Source: Caldilinea sp. CFX5 | GTDB taxonomy: Bacteria > Chloroflexota > Anaerolineae > Caldilineales > Caldilineaceae | DNA: 44,270 nucleotides | Direction: 5' to 3' | Assembly: GCA_021405325.1 (NCBI GenBank) | Contig: QWII01000085.1 | Location: 1-44,270 of the forward strand | Part shown: one piece after another, positions 16,353 to 25,100 of the stretch | Position numbering within the stretch: position 1 is the first letter of the stretch | How the letters are laid out: every line of letters begins with the position of its first letter | Program-made: the position numbers and the translations under genes | The notes under the pieces: generated by a model | What the model was told of the DNA's origin: nothing | Databases searched by the model: none | What the model saw: only the letters and a program-made list of their open reading frames with translations

Positions 16353-17726
16353 ATGTCAAACGCTTCCACCCTTTCTCGACGCACCCTTTTGGCCCGCATG
16401 GCGGCAGGGGTTGTCATGCCCAAGGTTGCCGCGTTCATCGCGGCCTGTAGACCGGCAGAAACGCCGCAACATGCGGCACAACCCGGCGTCGGCGATCCCG
16501 CCCCGGACGCCGTCACTGGCGCCATTTCCCTGATGATTGCCGCCGACCCGCTGGAGGAAGTGGCCTATCAGACCTTGTTGACGGCCTTTGCCGACGCCGG
16601 CAGCCAGGTGCAGGTCGATATTGTCAACCTGCCTAGCCTGGCCGAAATGTACCGGCGGCTACTCCTTGACTTTGCTGCCGGGACGCCGGCTGATCTCTTC
16701 CTGCTCACTTATCGTCGCTATGCCGCCTATGCCGTTAAAAAGATGGTGGAGCCGTTGGCCCCTTACCTCGACGCCAGCCGCGTGATCAACGCTGACGATT
16801 TCTACCCGCAAACGCTGGAAGCCTTCACCTGGCGCGACCAACTTTATGGCGTGCCGCAGAATCTTTCCTGCCTGGTGACTTATTACAACAAGACCATCTT
16901 TGACAATGCCGGCGTCGCCTACCCGACCGGCGATTGGGACTGGGACGCCTTTCTGGAAACCGCCCACGCCCTAACGCTGGACGAGGACGGTGATGGCATC
17001 GACGATCTCTGGGGGTTGGGGACGGATGCCATCACACTGCGCATCGCCCCTTTCATCTGGATGAGCGGCGGCGATCTGGTCGATGACCCGGAAAAGCCAA
17101 CCAGCCTGGCACTCGACACACCGGAGGCGCGCGAGGCGTTAGCCTGGTTTGTCGCTTTGCAAACGGAGCATCAGGTTGTACCCGACCCGATTACCGAGAA
17201 AGCCGAAAGCCACGAAGCCCGCTTTATCAACGGTCGCCTTGCCATGTATCTGGAAAGCCGGCGGGTTGTCCCCTCGCTGCGTCAGAACACCCACTTTGAT
17301 TGGGATGTCGCCCCCTTGCCGGCGTTGCGTAGGCCGGACGGTGCGCTGATTCGTTCAACGGTCTTGCACTCTGACGCCTTTTGTATGGCGGCGCAAAGCC
17401 AAAACAAAACTGCCGCCTGGTCGATGATCGAATATGTCAATTCCCCGGCCGGCCAGACGGTGTTGACCAGCAGCGGTCGCGTGGTGCCATCCAACAAGAG
17501 CGTTGCTGAGGCGCCCGCCTTCTTAGCGTCAGCAGAGAAACCACTCAACAACCAAGTCTTCCTCGACGCCCTGGCCTATATCCGTCGCTTGCCCCTCATG
17601 CCCACCTGGCCGGAGATCGAAGCGGGCATCAGTCGCGAACTGGAACTGGCCTTCCACGGCGATTCGATTCTGGACGCCGCGATTGACGCGGCCTATATTC
17701 GCACACGCGAATTTTTTCTGCCGTGA
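16353..17726 (+). CDS. extracellular solute-binding protein, copy 2, Tat-type signal
   Basis: A 457-residue paralogue of the binding protein just upstream. The chosen ATG (16353) follows AAGGAG and begins [19 protein letters not shown], a twin-arginine export signal, unlike the Sec lipoprotein signal of copy 1. FIAAC near residue 30 could be a lipobox. Shared landmarks with copy 1 include [74 protein letters not shown] and [11 protein letters not shown]. Two binding proteins for one permease pair suggests extended substrate range. The different export routes are a notable contrast. The large palindrome before it may mean separate transcription. Confidence 0.93.
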   Translation: MSNASTLSRRTLLARMAAGVVMPKVAAFIAACRPAETPQHAAQPGVGDPAPDAVTGAISLMIAADPLEEVAYQTLLTAFADAGSQVQVDIVNLPSLAEMYRRLLLDFAAGTPADLFLLTYRRYAAYAVKKMVEPLAPYLDASRVINADDFYPQTLEAFTWRDQLYGVPQNLSCLVTYYNKTIFDNAGVAYPTGDWDWDAFLETAHALTLDEDGDGIDDLWGLGTDAITLRIAPFIWMSGGDLVDDPEKPTSLALDTPEAREALAWFVALQTEHQVVPDPITEKAESHEARFINGRLAMYLESRRVVPSLRQNTHFDWDVAPLPALRRPDGALIRSTVLHSDAFCMAAQSQNKTAAWSMIEYVNSPAGQTVLTSSGRVVPSNKSVAEAPAFLASAEKPLNNQVFLDALAYIRRLPLMPTWPEIEAGISRELELAFHGDSILDAAIDAAYIRTREFFLP

Positions 17727-17770
17727 GCAGAACGATCTAGCGAAGCTTCGCTTCAAATCGACAAGCCTCT

Positions 17771-17810
17771 GGACGCGGATTCACGCGTAATTACGCGTGA
17801 ATCCGCGTCC
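17771..17810. repeat. perfect 40-bp palindrome
   Basis: A fully self-complementary 20+20 bp sequence, ggacgcggattcacgcgtaa and its complement with no loop. A smaller palindrome, agcgaagcttcgct, lies about 30 bp to its left. Both sit downstream of the second binding-protein gene. No T-run follows, so this is probably a cruciform-forming repeat rather than a classical terminator. Confidence 0.9.
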
Positions 17811-17906
17811 AAACCATGAACAAAAAGGATGCCGCCCAACGCCCTGATGATTGACGGAAGCGCTTTGGAATGGAAGGTAGAATGTAGAAATTCGTGACGT
17901 TTGTGG

Positions 17907-17912
17907 TATAAT
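17907..17912 (+). promoter_or_regulatory. extended -10 promoter for the radical SAM gene
   Basis: TGG-TATAAT (TATAAT at 17907-17912) gives a consensus extended -10 element about 80 bp upstream of the radical SAM start. The -35 region is weak, which extended -10 promoters tolerate. The call was made by eye. Confidence 0.5.
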
Positions 17913-17990
17913 CCTGACGCACCGATGGCCGACAGCCTGCACTTTGGCGCGGTGTGAATGATCAATGTAGTATATTTTAAACAGGAGCTT

Positions 17991-19889
17991 ATGCCGCAAT
18001 TTTTGAAATCAAAAGCAAGCAAATCGGCGCCGCGGCCCCAACGGACGCCCGGTGCAAGCCCATCCACCCCTGCGTCAACGACGCAAGAACAGGGCGCTAT
18101 TCGCAAAGAATGGGGCGGGCGGATGAGCGTCGCCCTGACCATGCCGAATAGCTATTATGTCGGCATGAGCAGCCTCGCGCTCCAATTGCTCTACCGCACC
18201 TTCAATCAGGCCGCCGATGTTGTCTGTGAACGCCTCTTCTGGGAAAAGGGCGCCGCGGCTGCCGGCAAGCCCTTGCTTTCGTTGGAGAGCGGTCGGTCGG
18301 CGGCTGAATTTGATCTTTGGGCCTTTACCATCTCGTGGGAGATGGATTATTTTAATGTGGTGGAACTCCTGCGCCAAGCCGGCATTCCGCCGCTGGCTGC
18401 TGATCGCCAAGCGAGTACACAGTGGAATGGGCGCCCTTGGCCGCTGCTGATCGCCGGCGGACCGGGCGTGACCATGAATCCCGAACCGATGGCGCCTTTC
18501 TTTGACGCCATCTTGATCGGTGAAGGGGAAGAAGCCGTACCGCAGTTGATCGAGCTTTGTCGCACGGCGCTGCACCAGGACGAAGCCGGCGATCATACTG
18601 CGCTGCTGGCTGAACTGGATCGGACGCCCGGCTGGTATGTGCCGACCTTGCGCCCCTCCAACCGCAACCATGAACGCTTTCGCCCGGTCGAACGGCTCTG
18701 GGTGCGTTCGCTGCCCGCCTTTGAGACCAGCAGCGCGCTCTACACGCCCGATACTGAATTCAGCAACATGCACTTGATGGAGATTGCGCGCGGCTGTGGC
18801 CGTGGCTGTCGCTTCTGCCTGGCCGGTTATGTCTATCGCCCGCCACGCGAACAGCCGTTGGACAAATTGCTGGCGTCAGCCGCGGCGGCGATTCAACAGG
18901 GCTATACCAAAGTGGGGCTGGTCAGCGCCGCGGTCAGTGACCATACCCAAATTGATGAATTAGCAACAGGCTTGCAGCAGATGGGCGCCAGTCTCAGCGC
19001 CAGCTCTATGCGCATGGATCCGATCAGCGTGCCATTAATTCGCGCCATGGCCGAAACCGGCGCCCAAAACCTGACCGTTGCCCCGGAAGCGGGCAGCCAA
19101 CGGCTGCGCAATGTGATCAACAAGACGCAGACCGAGGATCAGATGATGCGGGCAATTGCGTTGGCGCAAGAGTTGAACTTTCCCCAACTCAAGCTCTATT
19201 TCATGGTCGGCCACCCGACGGAAACCGACGACGACATTCAAGCCTTGATCGATTTTACGCTGGCAGCGCGTCAACGCTTTAAGCGGCGCATTGCCATCAA
19301 CGCCACGCCCTTTGTGCCTAAGGCGCATACCCCTTTTCAGTGGGAAGGGATGGTGGAGCAACAAATTTTGCGCCAACGGCAGAAGCGCATCCACCAGGCG
19401 TTGGCCCGCCACGGCGTCGATGTCCGCGCCGATTCGCCGGATTGGGCCGAGGTGCAGGCCGTCCTCAGCCGGGGTGATCGCCGGCTGGCCGAGGTTCTGT
19501 TAGCCATGCCCCCCGGCGCCGTGACTGTGCGCAGCTTCTTTGCGACAATGGCGGCGGTCGGCTTAGAAAAAGAACACTATATCGGTCGTTGGGAGGTGGG
19601 TGCGCCCTTGCCGTGGGATATTGTTCAGAGCGGCGTCAGTGAGAACTATTTCCATTACGAATTGCGCCTGGCGGCGCAGGATCAGACGGGCCTGAGCTGT
19701 CCTCCCGATTCCGCCGGCTGTCTCACCTGTCAGGCTTGCGATCCACAATGGGCCTTCCGCTATGGTGACAACATGAATCGACCAATTCCCAATGCCAAAG
19801 GCGGCCCCTGGCGAGCGCAAGATTGGCAACCGTGGACGAAATTCAAAAGCGAAAAACATGGCGTATTGGCGCCAATTGAGTTAAACTAA
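17991..19889 (+). CDS. B12-binding-type radical SAM protein (TIGR03960-like)
   Basis: A 632-residue protein. A basic Pro/Ser-rich start (1-40) is followed by a Rossmann-like region (about 50-230) with LLIAGGPGVTMNPEPMA and AILIGEGEEAVPQ, as in cobalamin-type radical SAM proteins. The radical SAM core begins at IARGCGRGCRFC, where Cys269, Cys273 and Cys276 hold the [4Fe-4S] cluster. KVGLVSAAVSDH and LTVAPEAGSQRLRNVINK are core strands typical of the TIGR03960 group. A C-terminal pair CLTCQAC may hold another metal. The reaction of this family is not known to me. An upstream frame-compatible ATG at 17958 exists, but ATG 17991 is preferred because AGGAG lies four bases before it. It stands alone behind its own promoter. 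Confidence 0.9.
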   Translation: MPQFLKSKASKSAPRPQRTPGASPSTPASTTQEQGAIRKEWGGRMSVALTMPNSYYVGMSSLALQLLYRTFNQAADVVCERLFWEKGAAAAGKPLLSLESGRSAAEFDLWAFTISWEMDYFNVVELLRQAGIPPLAADRQASTQWNGRPWPLLIAGGPGVTMNPEPMAPFFDAILIGEGEEAVPQLIELCRTALHQDEAGDHTALLAELDRTPGWYVPTLRPSNRNHERFRPVERLWVRSLPAFETSSALYTPDTEFSNMHLMEIARGCGRGCRFCLAGYVYRPPREQPLDKLLASAAAAIQQGYTKVGLVSAAVSDHTQIDELATGLQQMGASLSASSMRMDPISVPLIRAMAETGAQNLTVAPEAGSQRLRNVINKTQTEDQMMRAIALAQELNFPQLKLYFMVGHPTETDDDIQALIDFTLAARQRFKRRIAINATPFVPKAHTPFQWEGMVEQQILRQRQKRIHQALARHGVDVRADSPDWAEVQAVLSRGDRRLAEVLLAMPPGAVTVRSFFATMAAVGLEKEHYIGRWEVGAPLPWDIVQSGVSENYFHYELRLAAQDQTGLSCPPDSAGCLTCQACDPQWAFRYGDNMNRPIPNAKGGPWRAQDWQPWTKFKSEKHGVLAPIELN

Positions 19890-20057
19890 TCTGCCATCTT
19901 TGCCCATTACTTATCTCACGAACAGGCAAAGGAAGCTGACAGAAAAGCAGGCAATCTATTGAATTCGGACAATTTTACCGGTGAAACGTCTGCGAATCAT
20001 CCAATAGACGTAGGCGAACAGTACCCAGGTACTAGTGTCATGATCAGCCGTTTCTGC

Positions 20058-20063
20058 TATACT
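20058..20063 (+). promoter_or_regulatory. extended -10 promoter of the small membrane protein gene
   Basis: TGC-TATACT (hexamer 20058-20063) lies about 50 bp upstream of the 40-residue ORF, with a GTGTCA hexamer 17 bases before it. The 19890-20040 stretch contains no other recognisable element. Confidence 0.5.
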
Positions 20064-20111
20064 CACCATTATCGTACCAAACAAGGGCAGTTGAGTGGGG
20101 AGGCAGAACCA

Positions 20112-20234
20112 ATGGAACAACAATCAAAGGAAACGACCAACAACAAGGACTTTGTCTATTTTCTGATCTCACTTTGTATGTTTGTGATCATGGCGCTGCT
20201 GACCACTGATACGAGCATCTATACCCGACGGTAA
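20112..20234 (+). CDS. 40-residue single-helix membrane protein
   Basis: A small protein starting MEQQSKETTNNKDFVYF with one transmembrane helix (FLISLCMFVIMALLTT) and a short basic end (YTRR). The polar acidic N-terminus and basic C-terminus predict a single-pass protein. Evidence that it is real: GGGGAGG eight bases before the ATG, an extended -10 promoter upstream, and a strong terminator 40 bp after the stop, so it is a complete one-gene unit. No family was recognised. The same frame is open upstream to 19959, but the ribosome-binding site selects 20112. Confidence 0.72.
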   Translation: MEQQSKETTNNKDFVYFLISLCMFVIMALLTTDTSIYTRR

Positions 20235-20272
20235 GCGGAGCGCCAAAACCGTCACACAAAAGAATACCAATG

Positions 20273-20312
20273 AAAAATCCTCTAGCCACTCAGGACGCTA
20301 GAGGATTTTTTT
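20273..20312. terminator. bidirectional intrinsic terminator
   Basis: Arms aaaaatcctctagc (20273-20286) and gctagaggattttt (20297-20310) with a 10-base loop. An A-run on one side and a T-run on the other let it end the small plus-strand gene and, in reverse, the minus-strand Uma2/DUF1294 operon. Confidence 0.88.
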
Positions 20313-20338
20313 GCTGCGGTTCTATCGCTCGCTACACC

Positions 20339-20397
20339 GCTCTGTGCGAGTCCGTGACTCGTGCCAACCAATAGCGAGTCACAGCCGCGCACAGAGC
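20339..20397. repeat. AGTCCGTGACT family hairpin, copy 2
   Basis: Imperfect inverted repeat: gctctgtgcgagtccgtgac at 20339-20358 pairs with the end of the block, which closes in gcacagagc. The core matches copies at 12360, 32469 and 43353. It lies just after the DUF1294 stop on the minus strand. Confidence 0.75.
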
Positions 20398-20412
20398 AGG
20401 TTTGCTTGACAG

Positions 20413-20754
20413 TTACACCGCCACAAACCCAAAGTACAATAGCGCAACATGCACCCCTGTACTGATCCAGAGCCAGCGCCGGACATAGGCGTCTTTGGTC
20501 TTGTGCCGGAACCAGAACATGGCAACCCACGCGCCCAGAAAGCCGCCGGCCAACGCCAGCAGGTTGAGCGTAGTTTCGGCCACCCGCCACTGTTTGCGCT
20601 GGGCGCGAAACTTGTCGAAGCCGTAATAGATAAAGGTGACAATACCCAAGGCCAGCAACCACGCCGGATACAGGGGCAGGGTTGTATTCTCAAAGATCCA
20701 AAAGCCCAACGCCACCATCAGGGCAAAGAAGATGAAATGGGTAATGGCTTGCAT
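20413..20754 (-). CDS. DUF1294 membrane protein
   Basis: A 113-residue protein with four predicted helices. The diagnostic DUF1294 pattern is present: YYGFDKFRAQRKQWRVAE in the middle loop, then LALAGGFLGAWVAM and FRHKTKDAYVRRW. The function of this family is unknown to me. Its ATG comes two bases after the stop of the upstream Uma2-type gene (TGATTATG), so the two are co-translated. The pair ends in a bidirectional terminator beyond a palindromic repeat. Confidence 0.85.
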   Translation of the reverse strand: MQAITHFIFFALMVALGFWIFENTTLPLYPAWLLALGIVTFIYYGFDKFRAQRKQWRVAETTLNLLALAGGFLGAWVAMFWFRHKTKDAYVRRWLWISTGVHVALLYFGFVAV

Positions 20755-20756
20755 AA

Positions 20757-21269
20757 TCAGGCAAAGATTTCGTGAAGGGCGAGACGAATGCCGACGGCTT
20801 GATCGATAACCTCACCGCTACTATAGGGCTGCCACCGATCAATCGCCGAATAGACCGCAATGGTATTGAGCGCCGGGTCGACCAACCAGCAGGATTGTAC
20901 ACCCAATTGAAAATAGACCCTGAACTTTTCGAGAATCTCGTAGCTGCCTTGGCGTGGCGAAATGATTTCAATCACCAGCAACGGCATCTCCTTCATCCGT
21001 AGAATATCCAAGGGGCGACTCAAGCCGCGTTTAGGGTAAAGCGCAATATCCGGCTTGATTTCATCCCGGTTGCGCAACGTAAACTGGCCCAAATCAAGAC
21101 CATCAATATCGAGGCTCAATTCGCTCACGGGCGTATATTGCTCAAACCGGCCAAGTAAAATGACCAGACGCGCTTGCAGATAGGCATGGTTAAAGGACGA
21201 CACGTCGATCGATTCCTCAAGTTCATGATCCGCATCAACCAAAAGTTCAGCGGGCAATGTTTGTAACAT
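20757..21269 (-). CDS. Uma2-family (DUF820) endonuclease-like protein
   Basis: A 170-residue protein with the restriction-endonuclease-like core of the Uma2/DUF820 family. The catalytic signature is IKPDIALYPKRG (Asp) followed by PLLVIEIISPRQGSYEILEK (Glu, then a downstream Lys). VQSCWLVDP is the usual last strand. These proteins are very abundant, often in many copies, in cyanobacteria and Chloroflexota and their biological role is poorly defined. It is coupled to the DUF1294 gene downstream with a two-base gap. No convincing Shine-Dalgarno precedes the ATG. Confidence 0.9.
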   Translation of the reverse strand: MLQTLPAELLVDADHELEESIDVSSFNHAYLQARLVILLGRFEQYTPVSELSLDIDGLDLGQFTLRNRDEIKPDIALYPKRGLSRPLDILRMKEMPLLVIEIISPRQGSYEILEKFRVYFQLGVQSCWLVDPALNTIAVYSAIDRWQPYSSGEVIDQAVGIRLALHEIFA

Positions 21270-21340
21270 AGGTAACTCGCAAAAGCAGGACTTATCCGAT
21301 CATCAACTACCCTATATTCTACTCAAATCAGTGCGAAACG

Positions 21341-21928
21341 TCAACGCGGCGCAACCCACAACCTTCTTTCCTCAACCTTCACCGAATGATCGGGCCGGCG
21401 ACGGACGCCAAAGAGGTGAAAGATAAGCCATTCCAAGGTCGGCCAGAAGCGGAGCAGTTCCAGCACCGGGTTGAGATAATCGGTGACGACACAGTAATAG
21501 GTGTCTTTCGTCCCTCGGTGATGGTTGCCATGTTGGGCCGGCGATTGTAACACGCCCAGCCGCTGGAAAAAGGTGATGACCGGTCCATTTTCCGCTCTGG
21601 TGCGGTGCGCCCACTTGTGAATTTCGTTGGCGTTGACCCCAATCGCCACCACCAGCATGGTCATCCAATTGAGAAAGCCGCCCCAGTAGGCCACTACCAG
21701 GATCACGGCGCCAATCACCAGTAACACGCGGGCGCTGTAGAGCCAGGAATAGCGGGTGAAATAGCGTGGATCATAATGATGCAAAATATTCGGTCGCGTA
21801 ATTAACGACCCGGTAATCGGCCAATTCTCGTTGCCATAGGCGTCCTCCAACCAGTGCAGCAGGCCGGAAAGAAAATCGACGATGAAAACACAGAGCACAA
21901 CTTTGCCGATAATTTCAAGGGCGAGCAT
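21341..21928 (-). CDS. plasmanylethanolamine desaturase family membrane protein (CarF/PEDS1/TMEM189 type)
   Basis: A 195-residue membrane protein with the histidine pattern of the lipid-desaturase family that includes myxobacterial CarF and animal TMEM189/PEDS1: His25 (LLHWLEDAYG), His50-His51 (ILHHYDP), His104 and His108 (NEIHKWAH), His133, His136 and His137 (QHGNHH). These residues would bind a di-iron centre that introduces the vinyl-ether bond of plasmalogens. Three to four hydrophobic helices are visible. AAGGAG lies six bases before the ATG. Neighbours give no lipid-synthesis context. Family membership is well supported; the exact reaction in this organism is inference. Confidence 0.88.
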   Translation of the reverse strand: MLALEIIGKVVLCVFIVDFLSGLLHWLEDAYGNENWPITGSLITRPNILHHYDPRYFTRYSWLYSARVLLVIGAVILVVAYWGGFLNWMTMLVVAIGVNANEIHKWAHRTRAENGPVITFFQRLGVLQSPAQHGNHHRGTKDTYYCVVTDYLNPVLELLRFWPTLEWLIFHLFGVRRRPDHSVKVEERRLWVAPR

Positions 21929-21950
21929 GGGTTTCTCCTTGTTGGGTAAA

Positions 21951-22072
21951 GTATTGGATATTGGGTATTGGGTATTGAATAAAGTATTGGGTATTGAATA
22001 TTGGATATAATCTGCCTGCGCTACTCAATTTCCGATATTGAATAGCCACTACCCAATATCCAATACCCATTG
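21951..22072. repeat. AT-rich TATTGGGTATTG repeats with inverted partner
   Basis: The words attgggtattg and tattggata occur repeatedly between 21951 and 22010 and are mirrored by acccaatatccaatacccat at 22051-22070. The block lies between the alpha-2-macroglobulin stop and the desaturase start, both on the minus strand, so it is the desaturase leader. No promoter hexamers could be singled out. Confidence 0.7.
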
Positions 22073-22113
22073 ACTCATTTCCAAATGCAGCGTTACGTAA
22101 CACGCAACATGGT

Positions 22114-25100
22114 TTACTGCCCCGGCGTCCCCAACTTTACCACGATCCGCTGCGGCGTCGCCGTATCCTGCTTCTCCGGCGTGTAGTAGTCATACGCCTG
22201 ACTGCTGGGCGTTTGTGCGCGGATGGGGAAGCGGGCCTGGAGCCGGTAGGGGAGCCGGTAAACCTGGCCGCTGGGTACGTTGGTCATATAGACCAGAATC
22301 TGGCGACCGGTCAACTCGTAGCGGGCAATGAGACCCTGCGCCACCAAACCGTCCAAGTCTTCGGTCAGCGGGCGGAAACCGGGGGGAATGCCCAGATCGA
22401 CCAGCAGCGTGCCGGCCACGCCGGGCGCCAGCAACTCGACCTCCGCAGTGACATTGACCAGATCGTTGACCTGCAACTCAGTGCGGTCGTAGGCCACATC
22501 AATGCGCACCTCTTTCTCGATAGCTGGTGTGGAGGGGACGGCTTCCCACGGCAGATAGTATTGGGTAACCACCTGATATTGTAGGGCGCGTTCCCCCTCG
22601 ACCGTGATGGTCACTTCATTGCCGTTGGGGTTCAGATCATCAAAGCTGACAAGCTGCACCACATCGGCATTCTCTTCGGTGATGGTGAGAGTCTGCGCCC
22701 GGTCGCCGTTGATGGTCACGGTGACGGTGGCCGGACCGTCCTGGCCGCCCTGTTCCGCCGCCAACAGCAACGCCTTGAGCGCCAGCACGGTGGTCTGCGT
22801 GCTGTAGAACATGCCGTTGGGATCGCGCTGACTGAGGATCGAATCAATGGCGCCCTGCGCGACATCCAGATGTTGGCCCACCCGCAGCAAAGCAATGGCC
22901 GTCATGGCGGCGGTTTCAATGTTGCTGACATTGCCATAACCGCCCATGTAGGTGGTCATCCCGCTGCTCCAGGTGAAGTAACCTTGCGTATCCTTTTCGG
23001 CGCTACTCAATAAGTGGCTGATCAGTTGGTCGATCTGCCCGGCTGACCCTTGCGGATCGGCGGCGATCAGAGCATTAGCCAGCATGGCTGCCGCATAGGG
23101 ATCCAGCGCAGCCGGCGGCGTCGCCAACGGTGAGTTGGCTTGATTATTCTGCGTCTGCGCTTGCAGATATTGGGCCAATTGCCCATGCAGATAAGCCACG
23201 GCCCGTTGCACCGGTTCGCTTGTGGCATAACCGGCATCGGCCAACGCCCAGGTTACATACGCGGTCGGCAGCACGGTACTGTTGCCTAACCCTTCCAGCC
23301 CACTCTCAATCGTCATGCCTTCCGGCGCCCAACTGCCATCCCCCTGTTGGCGTTGGAAGAGGAAGATCGCCGTCCGTTCGATGAGCGCCGGATCAACGTA
23401 GCTGACCTGGCTCATATCGGTGAACTCCATCAGCCCGTAGGCGGTGAGCATGGTCTGCGGCGGCGGATCGCCAAAGAGGCTAAAGCCGCCCGGCATCCCC
23501 CGCACCTCAAAGCTCAAAAGGCGCTGGTAGCCCAGGTTGATATACTGCTCCGCTTGCAGTTGGATGCGCGGGTTGACCTGGTTGGTGGTTTTGAGATAGT
23601 CCAACACCATCACGTTCGGGTAGGTAGTGCTGCTCGTCTGTTCAAAACAGCCGTAGGGTTGCTGCAACATGCCTTCCAGCCCGTCGATCACCTGGCTGAT
23701 GACGCCGGGGTAGATTTTGACGGCGACGCGCCCCGTGCCAGGGACCGCGTTCGGGGGCAGATCAAGCGCAAAGCGTTGCGTCGTGGTGAGTTTACCGCTC
23801 GCGGCCACGGCCATGGCCTTGCCGTCGGGCAACACTTCGACCTGGCGCAAGACAGCGTCGCTCATGGCGCTGCCGGTGGCCGTGACCTGGAATTCATGCT
23901 GCCCAAAGTTGGTGACCCGGATCGGCAAGTAGGCGGCCATCACCTCGTTGGGCGCCACGGTAAAGCGCAGGGTTGGCGTCTCGACAAATGCAAACCAATC
24001 GGCCTGAGCGACTTCCAGATTGATCTCCTGCGCTTCATCCAGATAGTTGAAGATGCTCACCGGCACCGCTACTTCATCGCCCACCGTCAGGAAGCGGGGC
24101 AGATCCGGCTCGACAAAGAAATCTTGGAAGACCTTCATGCCCACCTCGGCGCTGCCCAGATGGCCGGCCTGATCCGAGGCCAGCACGCTAATGCGCCAGG
24201 TGGTGATCGAATCAGCAATCGGCACCTGCACCTGGGCGTGACCGTTGGCGTCCGTGGTCAACTCCGGTAGCCAGAAGAGGGTTTCCGGGAAGAACTGGCG
24301 CAGGCGCGGCGGCTGACTCTGGTTGCCCTGCGTGGCCGTCGTAGCATCGGCTATCGTTTCCTGCGCCGGCGCTTCGGCGGCGGGGGCGGCAGCCATTTCG
24401 CCACCGGCCATTGGGGCTGCCGGCGCGGCGCAACTCGTCCAGAAAAAGGCCAGGCTCAGCAAAACCAGCCCCAAAAAGAGATGACGACGGCGCCGTGTGC
24501 CATCATAGAAAGCAATGCCCATTAGTGGCAGCACCAGGGCAATACGGTTGGCCCAGCCCCAGGCCAGGGCGGAACGGGCATTGCCTGCCGTTTGTGGAAC
24601 GTGGTGGGCGATGGTTGTTACGTGTTGCGTATTGCCCATTGCCACCAACTCTTCGGCAAAGAAACCGGCCAGCGCCAGTTGCTGGGCATGACCGGCATTC
24701 TTCCGGTCATAGGGCGAGGGATCGTCGCTCTGCAAGGGCGAAAAGTCATGGATTTCGTAGCGCGGTTCTTGCAATTCGCGATCCAGCAAGAAGTAGGTGC
24801 GAGCAAAGCCCGGCTCTTGGGCGCCGACGGCAAAGACCGACTCATCGACAATGCTTAAGCCCAGAACGCCGGGCATAGGCGCGCCTTCCCGCTGCACCGT
24901 GATGTCAAGGGTGGCGGTGTCGCCGGGGCGATAGACATCGGCGTCGGCCTGAATGGCGACCGCGGCCGGGGCCGGGTTGACCAGCACCAGCCGCCGGTCG
25001 CGCACAATTTGCCCCTGGTCGGTGATCACATAGGCGTTGAGTTCCAGCGTCCCCAACAGGCTGCCGTCGAGATCGATAGCGGCTTGCGCCACCCCCTGCG

